DNA from: QHVT01 sp036389275
Lineage (GTDB): Bacteria > Acidobacteriota > Thermoanaerobaculia > Gp7-AA8
Length of the DNA stretch: 64,000 nucleotides
NCBI GenBank assembly: GCA_036389275.1
Contig: DASVQE010000104.1
Span: 1-64,000, forward strand
Reading direction: 5' to 3'
The notes beneath the pieces were generated by a model. That model was not told the origin of the DNA. It did not search any database and was given only the letters and a program-made list of their open reading frames with translations. This document shows, piece after piece, positions 40,045-50,600 of the stretch. The translations under genes and the position numbers were made by a program. Position 1 is the first letter of the stretch; each line of letters begins with the position of its first letter.

Positions 40045-43000
40045 TCACTTCACATCCACCGCGGCCACGTAGCGGATCTCGCCTCCGCCCTGCACGAGGC
40101 GGAACGGATGGATCTCGAGCTGATCGTCGCCGCGCAGAACCACGACCACTCCGCGGCTGACACCCATCGGGCCGGCCGCGAAGTAGCGGACGCCGACGTG
40201 GTAGGTGCCGCGCTCGAGGCGGTCGGTGCGGATCACTTCGGGGCCGAGTCCCTGGGTGATGTCTTCGTAGAGCTCGAGGCCGGAGCGGCTCTCCTTGTGG
40301 CCGTAGTAGACCTCTTCGCCGCGCGGATCGACCACGTGCAGGTCGACGTCGTTCGCGTCGGTCTCCCATGCCAGCGTCACGCGCAAGGCGTCGCGGCGCG
40401 CGAGGTCGACGTCGTGAGCGCGGGCGCGGTCGGCGATCTCGTCGCGGCGCGCCGGCTCTTTGGCGATCCAGGCGCGGTAGACGTAGCCGAGCTCCTCGCG
40501 CAGCACGCGCTGCACGTTGCCGTACCACGCCGGGAAGTTGCGCTCGGTCGCTGACTCGAGCAGGCGCGCGGCCTCTTCGATCCGCCCATCGCGCCACAGC
40601 AGCAGTGCGAGGTGGCGATAGGAGTTGACGCGATCGGGACGCAGCTCGAGCGCGCGGCGCAGCGGCGTCTCGGCGACGCGCGCGCTGCCGGTGCGCAGCA
40701 GCAGCAGGCCTGCGCGCTGCAGCAGCTCCGGCTTCGACGGCGCGAGCTCGATGAGCGAGGCGAAGGCGCGCGCGGCCTCGCCGTCCTTGCCGAGGGCGTC
40801 GTCGGCATTGCCGAGAAGCTCGTAGACCTGCGGGTTCTCCGGATCGTACGGCTGCCAGCGGAGCGCGAGCTTGCGCAATGCGGACCATTCGCGCAGCGCC
40901 GCCAGCGTCTCGCCGAGCTGGTTGTACAGCTCGCGGTCGCGCGGATTGTCGCGCAGCTTCGCCTCGAGCTCGTCGATGCGCGCGCGCGGCGGCGGCGCGA
41001 GCTTCGTCCAGTCGGCGCCGGATGTCTTCTCCTCGATGCGGCGCGGCGCGGCGCGCTCGCGCGGCGGCGGAGGCGGCGCGACCGGCGGCGGCGGCGCGAC
41101 CGGCGGCGGCGGAACGGACGGCGCCGGCGCCGCGGCGATCGACTCGGTCAGCGGCGCCGATCCGGCACGCGCCAACTCGTCGCGTTCGGCCGGCATCTGC
41201 TCCTGCGCCGCGTCGGCCGCATTCGCCACAGCACCTCCGACCACGCCTCCGACCACGCCGCCCACCACGCCGCCTTCGACTCCGCCGGAGACGCTGCCGA
41301 CCACGCCCTCCGGCGCCGGCTGCGGTGTCGCGGCAGGCGCCGTCTGCACCACCGGCGGAGGCACCGGCATCGGCACGCGCTTGCTGGCGTCGACCGGCAT
41401 CGGGCGCGGCGCACGCGGCGTCGGGATGCTCACGTCGCGGCGGTCGATACGGCCGATGCCGCCGGCGTCGATGGTCAGGATCGCGGCGAGCGCGCGGCGA
41501 TCGAGGCCGAAGCGCTGGTAATCCCATTCGCTCTCGAGCACGAGCATGGTCGTGCGCGGGATGACCACGCGCTGCTCGGTGCTGATGCGCACCTGCTCGG
41601 TCGCCAGCGCGCGGCGCACCGCGTCGCTAGGCTCGGCGGCCTCGCGCTCGGCGAGATAGTCGAGATACGCGCGATAGGCCTCGCGCTCGAGCAGCGGCGC
41701 GAACGTGGAGGCATCGAGGCGCAGGGCGTCGGATGCCGACGCGCCGGCGCCGCCGAGCTGCACGGCCGGCTCGCTGCCCGCTTTCAACTTGCCGAGGACG
41801 AGCACTTCGTCGCCGGACGCGACATCGTCAAAGTGCGTCGGGTAGAGCCACTCGGCGGCGGGATCGGCGGCCTCGAACGACGCGCCGAGCGGACGGCGGA
41901 GATCGTTCGCGGCGGCGCGTGCGCGCACCTCGAGCGACTCGGTGAAGGGCAGGCGCACCACGCGGCCGCGGCGCGCGATCAGCGCCTTCGCGGTCGCGGA
42001 ATCCTCGCGGCTGCCGAGGATCAGCGCGTGGATGGTGGCGCGCGGCGGGATTGCGGCGATGGCGGAATTGATCGCATTCGGGGCAGTTTCGCCAACGGTC
42101 GCGGCGAAGTCGCTGGCGATGACGATGGTGCGCGACGGATCGGCGGCGGCGTTGCGGGCGACGTCGCGCAGCAGCGCGGCGAGATCGGTGCCGCCGAGGA
42201 AAAGGCGGGCGCGGAGCAAATCGCCGATGCTGCGGGATAGCTCGGACGCGGTGCCGGTGGCGAGCGGCGCGAGCTCCTGGTCGAAGGCGACGACCTGCAC
42301 GCGATCCTGCGGCGGCAGACCGACCAGCAACTGCTCGAGGGCGAGGATGCGGTGCGGCGCCGACTCCGCCGACGAGGCGGACGTGTCGACGTAGAACAGC
42401 CAGTTGCCGCTGGCGCTCGAGCGCGCCGAGGAAGCGACCGACGGGCGGAATGAGGCGAGGTAGAAATCACCGGCGCGGAGGATGCGCGTCCGCGGCGCAT
42501 CGGCGGCGGCCTGCCAGGTCATGACGATGTCGCGGTCGGGCGTCCAGTCCCGCTCGTCGAACCGGGTCACTTCGGCCGTGCTGGTAGTCAGCTTCCCTTG
42601 CGTCTCTTCACCCGGCACGGGCGTGACGAAGCCGCGGAAGGTAAACTTGTTGACCTTCTGCATGCCGCGCAGCGGCAGCGTGTAGGTGCGCACGCCGGCG
42701 CGCATCGGCAGCAGGGTCGTGTACGACACCAGCAGCCGCACCGGCGCGTTCGCCTCGATCGGGAAGATGCGCGCGGAGAAGCGGTTGCCCTGGTCCTGCT
42801 CGAGCAGCGCCGGGTCGCGCATCTGGTGGAGGAACTGTTCGTAGACCTGGTTCGCGCGCAGCCGCTCGACGACTTCGCCTTCCATCAGCGCGCCGTTGAT
42901 CTCCTTGGCGAAACGGCTGATGGCGGCGTTCGGCGGGAGCGTGCAGGTGAAGCGCCCTTCAATCCGATGCGACTGGGGATTGCGGAAGCGCAGCTCCAGC

Positions 43001-43242
43001 TCGGTGAGCGAGAGCATGCCGTGGATGGCGGTGCGCGCGGAGAGCTCCTCGAGGACGAGCTCCTGGCCGTCGGGATCGGCGAAGGTGATCGGCGGCGCCG
43101 GCGGCGCGGCCGGTTTGCCGGGCGGCGGCGGCAGAGGCGCTTTCTGCGCGATCTGCGCGAGCGGCGGAAGCGTCAGCGGGCGCGGCCCGGAAGTCGAGAG
43201 GAGTGCGAGAGCCGCGGCAGCGGCGAGCAAACGAGCATACAT
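40045..43242 (-). CDS. Secreted VIT / vWA / TPR / DUF2135 protein
   Basis: This 1065-residue protein has a signal peptide (YARLLAAAAALALLS) and several domains. A VIT domain covers about residues 60-180 (ELSARTAIHGMLSLTELELR, FRNPQSHRIEGRFTCTLPPN). A von Willebrand A domain starts near 280 with the MIDAS-like FYVDTSASS. A Pro/Gly/Val-rich linker follows near 650-760 with GVVGGVVGGVVGG repeats and PPPPP runs. Helical TPR-like units come after (ELEAKLRDNPRDRELYNQLG, RAGLLLLRTGSARVAETPLR). The last 110 residues are DUF2135-like (TLAWETDANDVDLHVVDPRG). Known relatives act at the cell surface in adhesion or complex assembly. It stands alone, between a terminator and a palindromic repeat. Confidence 0.88.
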   Translation of the reverse strand: MYARLLAAAAALALLSTSGPRPLTLPPLAQIAQKAPLPPPPGKPAAPPAPPITFADPDGQELVLEELSARTAIHGMLSLTELELRFRNPQSHRIEGRFTCTLPPNAAISRFAKEINGALMEGEVVERLRANQVYEQFLHQMRDPALLEQDQGNRFSARIFPIEANAPVRLLVSYTTLLPMRAGVRTYTLPLRGMQKVNKFTFRGFVTPVPGEETQGKLTTSTAEVTRFDERDWTPDRDIVMTWQAAADAPRTRILRAGDFYLASFRPSVASSARSSASGNWLFYVDTSASSAESAPHRILALEQLLVGLPPQDRVQVVAFDQELAPLATGTASELSRSIGDLLRARLFLGGTDLAALLRDVARNAAADPSRTIVIASDFAATVGETAPNAINSAIAAIPPRATIHALILGSREDSATAKALIARRGRVVRLPFTESLEVRARAAANDLRRPLGASFEAADPAAEWLYPTHFDDVASGDEVLVLGKLKAGSEPAVQLGGAGASASDALRLDASTFAPLLEREAYRAYLDYLAEREAAEPSDAVRRALATEQVRISTEQRVVIPRTTMLVLESEWDYQRFGLDRRALAAILTIDAGGIGRIDRRDVSIPTPRAPRPMPVDASKRVPMPVPPPVVQTAPAATPQPAPEGVVGSVSGGVEGGVVGGVVGGVVGGAVANAADAAQEQMPAERDELARAGSAPLTESIAAAPAPSVPPPPVAPPPPVAPPPPPRERAAPRRIEEKTSGADWTKLAPPPRARIDELEAKLRDNPRDRELYNQLGETLAALREWSALRKLALRWQPYDPENPQVYELLGNADDALGKDGEAARAFASLIELAPSKPELLQRAGLLLLRTGSARVAETPLRRALELRPDRVNSYRHLALLLWRDGRIEEAARLLESATERNFPAWYGNVQRVLREELGYVYRAWIAKEPARRDEIADRARAHDVDLARRDALRVTLAWETDANDVDLHVVDPRGEEVYYGHKESRSGLELYEDITQGLGPEVIRTDRLERGTYHVGVRYFAAGPMGVSRGVVVVLRGDDQLEIHPFRLVQGGGEIRYVAAVDVK

Positions 43243-43291
43243 GGCCCATTAGACGCGGCAGCGCGTCAAAGCGAAACCGCCGCTAGCCAAC

Positions 43292-43475
43292 GGGGACGAC
43301 GGGGGGCCTCCGGCGGCCGGGGCCACGGGCCCCGGACCCCGTCTGTTGGCCTAGCCTCCGCGACACAGTGTGGCGAGCTTGGGAGGTCGTGTCGCGGAGG
43401 CTAGGCCAAACCAAATGGGGTCTGGGGCCCTCGGCCCCAGCCGCCGGAGGCCCCCGGTCGTTCCCCGGTTCCCTA
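43292..43475. repeat. Large palindromic intergenic repeat, copy 3 (complete)
   Basis: The left arm (43292-43366) runs from GGGGACGACGGGGGGCC to GGCCTAGCCTCCGCGACAC; the right arm begins at 43389 with GTGTCGCGGAGGCTAGGCC and ends near 43470. The arms are near-perfect complements with a loop of about 22 bases. As in the other copies the end carries CTA (43473-43475), the TAG stop of the minus-strand gene that begins at 44489. An extra eight bases are present just before the stop compared with copy 2. Confidence 0.93.
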
Positions 43476-44489
43476 GTGCCGTACCGCTCGCCGGCGCGAC
43501 GGCGGCTGCCAGCCGAGGGCGATCACTTCAAAGTCCGATGCATGCAGTGCGGCGAAGGCGGGATTGAGCAGATCGTTGTCCCAGCGCGTGTCGTACGTCC
43601 CGGTCACGTACAGATCGCTCCCGTTGTCGGCCACGATCAGACCGTACGTCTTCATCGCCTCGAAAATCTTGCGCAGCGGCGGCGCGAAGCGCGAGAGATC
43701 CACGTTCGGCTTGAGGCGCAGGCGCGCGCCCATCGGCAAGGCGCCGGGTGTATCGCCGGCGCGGTGCGAGGCGGGAAAGACGTAGCCGTTCGTGCGCCGC
43801 ACCGTGACCCGGAACGCGTGGCGGATCGGATCGGGACCGTACACCTCGTCGTAGCGCACCAGCCCCGGCAGGATCGCCAGCCCGGCGGCATCGGCGCTCG
43901 TCCATCCGTCGGGACGCCGCGCGTTCGAGTCGAGCGGAAAGATCGCGCCCGATCCCGCTTCCCACCGCGTGCCGCTCCAGTGCAGCGCGTACAGCTCGTA
44001 GAGAATGCGGTGATCGCGGTCGACCAGCAGCATGTGGCGGTCGCCGTCCGCGCGCGGATCGCTGCCGGCCAGCCCGCCTTCGATCCAGCGCTGCTGCGTC
44101 TTCGCCTCCTCCGGAATCGGATAGCCGGGCGGCCGTCCCGGCGCGGCGAAGTCGCTCTCGTCGTCGTACTCGAACGTCACCGGCACCAGCGGCTGACTGC
44201 CGGAAACGACGATGTATGGCATTCCATAGATCGGCGCTTCCGGATCTCCGCTCTCGCCTCCGAAATCCGGGTGCATGCCGCGCGACGCACCGATGTAATT
44301 GATGTACGCGGCGCTGTTCGGATCGACCGGAGCGGAGCGGATGTCGCTGTTCCACCAGTTCGACAGCGGGAAGAGCGGCAGCGGCCCCGGCAATGCGCCG
44401 CCGCGGACGGGCGCCTGGGCGGAAGCCGAAGTTGCGGCGGAGGCAATAAGCAGGGCGGCAAGGAGCGTTCGCACCGGACGATTCTCCAA
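43473..44489 (-). CDS. Secreted protein of unknown function
   Basis: This 338-residue protein has a signal peptide (VRTLLAALLIASAATSASA, ending AQAPVRGG). The mature part begins LPLFPLSNWWNSDIRSAPVD and has recurring motifs such as YINYIGASRGMHPDFGGE, DGDRHMLLVDRDHRILYEL and DAAGLAILPGLVRYDEV. This pattern is seen in an uncharacterised secreted bacterial family, possibly acting on polysaccharide, but no catalytic residues can be named. It is divergent from the giant gene by 112 bases. Its TAG stop is in the palindromic repeat. Confidence 0.8.
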   Translation of the reverse strand: MENRPVRTLLAALLIASAATSASAQAPVRGGALPGPLPLFPLSNWWNSDIRSAPVDPNSAAYINYIGASRGMHPDFGGESGDPEAPIYGMPYIVVSGSQPLVPVTFEYDDESDFAAPGRPPGYPIPEEAKTQQRWIEGGLAGSDPRADGDRHMLLVDRDHRILYELYALHWSGTRWEAGSGAIFPLDSNARRPDGWTSADAAGLAILPGLVRYDEVYGPDPIRHAFRVTVRRTNGYVFPASHRAGDTPGALPMGARLRLKPNVDLSRFAPPLRKIFEAMKTYGLIVADNGSDLYVTGTYDTRWDNDLLNPAFAALHASDFEVIALGWQPPSRRRAVRH

Positions 44490-44601
44490 GTGAGTGAACG
44501 CGAGCGAGTGTGGTCTGCATCACGGCGGCGGATGCCGCATTGATGGCAGATTGCGTCAGCTACAACTTCAGCAAGGGTCCACCCAGAAGAAAGGCCGGTC
44601 C

Positions 44602-47600
44602 ATGAAGGCACGTCGTGTCGGCGCGATGGCGTCGTTTGCAGTGCTCGTTCTGTTCGTTGCCGCTCCCCATGCGAGCGCCGACAGCTTCACCCTCACCAGC
44701 TCGGGCGGCAACTGGAGCAACACGGCCATCTGGCAGCAGAACGGCCTGCCGGCGACGCGCACGCCCGGCTCGCTGGCCGGCACGCTCGACACCGTGGCCC
44801 TGGCTACGAGCCTCTACACCGTCACGCTCGACACCTCGACCATCGAGTCGGTCCTGCTGACCACGACCTGCACCACCTTCGGCAACTGCGTGCTCGACGT
44901 CGCCTCCGCCAACACGCTCAAGCTCAGCGCCGGCTCGACCATCGGCTCGAACGTGAACCTCAAGATCACCGGCGGCACGCTCGACGGCGGCACGCTCACG
45001 GTCTCCTCGGGCGCCGTGGTCGACTGGAGCTCCGGCACGATCCAGAACGGCACCCTCACCGTCGGCTTCGGCGCGCAGGTCAACGCCGCCGGCCCCGGCA
45101 CGATGACGCTCAGCGGCGAGACCGCCACCCTCAACGGCTACTGGTACTACAGCGCCGGGCAGCAGGCCTTCAACGACGCCACGACCTTCACCGTCGGCAG
45201 CGGCGGCAACTACGAGCTGATCGAGAGCAACGGCATCTTCAGCAACGACTCGGCGAATTCGAGCATCACTGTCAACGCCGGCGGCGTCTTCCAGAAGACC
45301 GGCGGCAACTACGGGACGAACATCGACCCGACGCTCAACAACCACGGCACCGTCACCGTCTCCGTCTCCGTGCTGGCCATCAACAACGGCACGCACGACG
45401 GCACGTTCAACATGACCGCCAGCGGCACGGGCGTGTCGTTCAACGGCACCGAGACCTTCGACGAAGGCCTGATCCTGCAAGGAGCGGGACGGGCCGACCT
45501 GTTCGACACCATCACCATCAACGGCGTCGTCACCGCCACCAACCTCTACATCGACCGCTACGGATCGCTGCGCGGCGGCACGAGCGGCGTGCTCAACGTC
45601 TCCGGCCTCTTCGAGACGCACGGCGGCAGCTTCGTCAACGGCCTGACCGTCAACAACAACGGCACCTTCGACATCGCCGGCGACGCGAACACCGGCTTCA
45701 ACACGAACGCCATCTTCAACAACAACGGCACGGTCACGATCAACCTGCTCGCGGCGGGCAACAACGTGGAGATCGACAGCGGCGCGGTCTTCAACAACGC
45801 CGCCGGCAAGACCGTCACCCTCACCGGCGACGTCGCCTTCTTGTCCGACGGCACCGGCGGCGCGCGCATCGCCAACGCCGGCACGTTCACGAAATCCTCC
45901 GGCTCGCAGATCGCCACCGTCGACGTCGAGTTCAACAACACCGGCAGCGTCTCGGTCATCAACGCCAGCGGCGGCCTCGCCTTCTCCCGCGGCGGCACGC
46001 ACAGCGCCAGCAGCTTCCTGGTCGGCACCGGCTGCGCGGTCGGCTTCAGCGGCGGCACGCACTCGTTCGACAACGTCACCATCAGCGGCTCGACCGGCCT
46101 GGCCAAGTTCACCGGCGGGACCGCGACGGTCGGCCTCGGCGGACTGACCATCGGCGCGCAGACGCTGCAGAGCGGCGGCACGATCGGCGGCAGCGGCACG
46201 CTCTCGATCAACAACAAGTTCACCTGGAGCAGCGGCACGCAGAGCGGCAGCGGCAAGACCATCCTCGACACGTCCGCGCATACGTTCAGCGCCGCCGACG
46301 GCCCGCTGACGCTCACGGGGCGGCAGATCGAGAACAACGGCACCCTCACCTACGCGCCCGGCGGCGCGAACCTGCTCTCGATCAACAGCGGCGGGCAATT
46401 GATCAACAAGAACATCTTCAACCTCAGCGGCGACGTCACCATCACCAGCGACGGCGTGTCGATTCCGCTGATCGACAACCGCGCCAGCGGCACGCTGGAG
46501 AAAAACAGCGGCAGCGGCACCGCGCACATCTACGCGGCCGTCGACAACGCCGGCTCGGTCAACATCCCCAGCGGCCAGCTCGCCTTCAACGGCGGCGGCA
46601 CGAACACCGGCACGATCAACATCCCGGCCGCGGCGAACGCGCTGCGCTTCGAGTTCGGCACCTACACCCTCGACGCCGGCACCGTCACCGGCATCAACGA
46701 CCTCGGCTCGTTCCAGATCGCCGGCGGCACGGTGGACATCGGCAGCCCGCTGACGCTCAAGAACGTCGAGCTCTCGGGCGGCACGCTCGACGGCGACGTG
46801 CTCGACATCAGCGGCAAGCTGACCTGGACCGGCGGCTCGATCGCCGGCGCCAGCACCACGAACATCCTGCTCGGCGCGACGCTCGACCACACCGCGCCGA
46901 CCACCACCACCACGCTGCAATACCGGACGCTGCACAACTACGGCACGTTCAACTACGCGCCCGGTTTGCAGGGGCTGATGCTCGACGGCAACGCCACGAT
47001 CTCGAACGAGAGCGGCGGCGTCTTCGACATCAAGGGCGACGGCGCGCTGCTCAACGGCGGCGGCACGAACACGTTCTCGAACCTCTCCGGCGCGACGCTC
47101 AAGCGCACCGCCGGCACGAGCAGCACCGGCATGCGCTTCGACGTGCCGGTGAACAACAGCGGCACGATCAGCAACGAGGCGGGCGGCGGATCGATCATCT
47201 TCGCCGGCGGCGGCGCGACCACCGGCGGCACGATTTCCACCGCCACCAGCAGCGACCTGATCGACTTCTTCTCCGGCACCTTCTCGGTGAGCATGACCGG
47301 CAACGCGTTCACCGGCCCGGGCAGCGTCGAGGTGGTCGGCGGCACGCTGCAGGTCACGGCGAACGCGAACGCGAATACGACGCTGTCGGTCAAGAGCGGC
47401 ACGCTCACCGTCACGAGTCCGAACACGTTTCAGATCTCGACGCTCAACTGGCAAGGCGGCACGATCGGCGGCAGCGGCACCAAGCGCGTCTTCGCCGGCT
47501 TCATCGACAACACCGCGCCGACGACGCTCGCCGGCGGCACGCTCACCTTCGCCGGCTCGAGCATGAACTACTCCGGCGACAGCACGAACTTTCTGACGGT

Positions 47601-50600
47601 CAACGGCGGCGCGACCTTCAACGTCGAGACCGGCGCCACGCTCAACCTCACCTCCGCCGGTACGCTCGGCGGGACCGGCACGCTGAGCGGCAGCGGCGGC
47701 ACGATCGTGAAGATCAGCAGCGGCACGATGCACGTCGACACGCCGGTGAGCATCGCCACCGGCGGCACGATCGGCGCGACGGGCGGCATCCTGCAGCTCG
47801 ACGGCGGCGGCACCATCAGCCGCCCGATCGACACCGGCGTCTCGGCCATGGTCGACTTCTCCGGCGGCACGTTCAACCTGAGCAGCGGCTCGATCCTCGG
47901 CAGCGGCTCGCTGCGGATCTCCGGCGCGACCGTGAACGCGAACGCCAACGTCACCGCTCCGAAGCTGCTCCTCACGGCCGGCTCGCTCGCCGGCAGCGGC
48001 GCGGTCAGCGTCGACGGCGGCACCTGGTCGGGCGGCGATCTCGATGGCAGCGCGACCTTCACCGTCAACGGCGGCAAGACGTTCGACCTCGAGAGCAACC
48101 TCACCACGAAGATGCTCCGCCGTCCGTTCACCAACAACGGCACGCTGCGCGTCATCACCTCGGCCACGACCGTAACCCTCGACGGCGCCACGCTGACGAA
48201 CAACGGGACGATGGATCTGCAGCAGCCGATCGACTTCGCCTGGACGGGCGCGGCCGGCTCGCTGGTGGTCAACAACGGCGGCACGATGCAGCAGAGCGGC
48301 ATCAACTCCGGCACGTTCCTGCACGCGCCGTTCAACAACAACGGCACCGTCACGATCAGCAACGGCAACTTCGATCTCCTCGGCAGCGGCACGCACAGCG
48401 GCTCCTTCACCGTCGGCACGAGCTGCGTGCTCGGCATCGACGGCACCTCGCAAGCCCTCGGCGTGCTCTCGTCCGTCAGCGGCGCCGGCCACGTGGTGAT
48501 GGGCGCGACCGCCGCTACGGTCGACGGCGCCTTCAACCTCGGCGGAAAGCTCTTCCTCTCCGGCAGCGGCACGTTCAACAGCGCCTCCGGCGCGACCGCG
48601 GGCGCGCTCATCCTCAGCGGCACCCTCACCGGCTCGGCGAACCTCACGCTCACCTCCTCGATCGTGAGCTCGTGGGACGGCGGCACGATGAGCGGCAGCG
48701 GCACGACGTTCGTCAACGGCTCCGGCATCGACGTCACCGGCAACAACGGTCCGATGTACCTCGCCCGCGATCTCGAGATCGGCAACAGCTCGACGATGCT
48801 CTGGAACTCGCTCAACGGCCTGGCGCTCGAGAACGGCGTCACGCTGACGAACAACGGCACGCTCTCGCTGCTCAAGCCGGGCCCGATCCAGCAGGGCACC
48901 GGCGGCGGCTCGGTCGTCAACAACGGCACCACCACCCGCAACTCGTTCGGCGGCACGCTGCCGTTCGCACCGCCCTTCACCAACAACGGCACCGTGCAGC
49001 TCGTGTCGGGCAACATCAGCTTCGACGGCGGCTACACGCAGGACGCCGGCAGCACCGACGTCGGTGCCGCCACGACGCTCTCGTCGCCGCTCACCATCCC
49101 CTTGAACGGCGGCGTGCTCCAGGGCAGCGGCATCGTCGACGCGAACGTGAGCAACAGCGGCGGGAACGTGAAGCCGGGCACCAGCCCCGGCCTGCTGACG
49201 ATCAACGGCAACTACGCGCAGGGCACCGGCGGCACGCTGACCGTGGAGCTCGGCGGCACGATCGCCGGCACCGACTACGACCGGCTCGCCGTGACCGGCA
49301 GCGCCACCCTCGGCGGCGCGCTCGTCGCCTCCTTCGTCAACAGCTTCACGCCGTCGAACGGCAACATCTTCGACGTCCTCACCTACAGCTCCGCCACCGG
49401 CACGTTCAACTCGGAGACGCTGCCGACGTTCCCCGGCGGCGGCACGATGACGTCGAGCTATCGGCCGACCAGCTACCGCCTCACCGCCAACTCCACCGCC
49501 ACGCCGACGGGCGCGGACATGCAGGTCGTGCAGTCGCCGCCGCCGCCGTCCAGCGTGGCGCACGGCCAGAACGTCACCTTCACCTTCAACGTCACGAACA
49601 ACGGTCCGTCGACGGCGACGAACGTCTCGTTCAGCGACACGCTGTCGGGCGCGCAGCTCGTCTCCGCGACCAGCACCGCCGGCACCTGCAGCGGCACCGC
49701 GCCGATCGTCTGCGCGATCGGAACGCTGAGCAGCGGCCAGGGCGCCGTCATCACCATCACCGCGAACGCGAACAGCACCGGCTCGATCTCGAACGCCGCC
49801 AGCGTCAGCGCCAGCGAGACCGATCCGAACACCGCCAACAACAACACCTCGGCGGCGCTCACCACCACCGTCAACGCCTCGGCCGATCTCGGCGTGACCG
49901 TCACCGACTCGCCCGATCCCGCCGCCTCCGGCGCGACCGTCACCTACAGCGTCGTGCTGTCGAACGGCGGACCCGACGCCGCCGCGAACACCCTGCTCTC
50001 CTTCTCGATGAGCAACGGCTCGATCACCAGCGTCTCCAGCGCTTCACTCACGTGCAGCGGCAGCGGCGCCTCCGCGAGCTGCAGCGCCGCCTCGCTTCCG
50101 ACGGGCAGCTACGGCATCACCGTCACCGCGCAGGCAGGCTCCGGCCTGATGACGCTCACCGCCGGCGCGAGCTCCTCGACCAGCGATCCGTCGAGCGGCA
50201 ACAACACCGCCTCGGCGCAGACGACCATCACCAGCGCCGCGACGTCGGCCGATCTCGGCGTGACGCTCACCGACTCGCCCGATCCGGTCGCCTCCGGCGC
50301 GACCGTTACCTACAGCGTCGCGCTGACGAACGGCGGACCCGACGCGGCCGCGAACACCCTGCTCTCCTTCTCGATCAGCAACGGCTCGATCACCGGCGTC
50401 ACCAGCGGTTCGCTCACGTGCAGCGGCAGCGGCGCCTCGGCGAGCTGCAGCGCCGCGTCGCTTCCGACCGGCAGCTACAACATCACCGTCACCGCGCAGG
50501 CAGGCTCCGGCGTGATGACGCTGACCGCCGGCGCGAGCTCCTCGACCGCCGATCCGTCGACCGGCAACAACACCGCCTCGGCGCAGACGACGATCACCAG

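Noticed and set aside
44560..49563. Long open frame antisense to the giant gene (minus strand, over 1600 codons), and similar ones at 57597-60791 and 50044-54615
   Set aside because: They are Arg/Ala/Gly/Val-rich shadows that arise from the strong third-position GC bias of the real genes. They have no domains, no signal sequence and no plausible start site.
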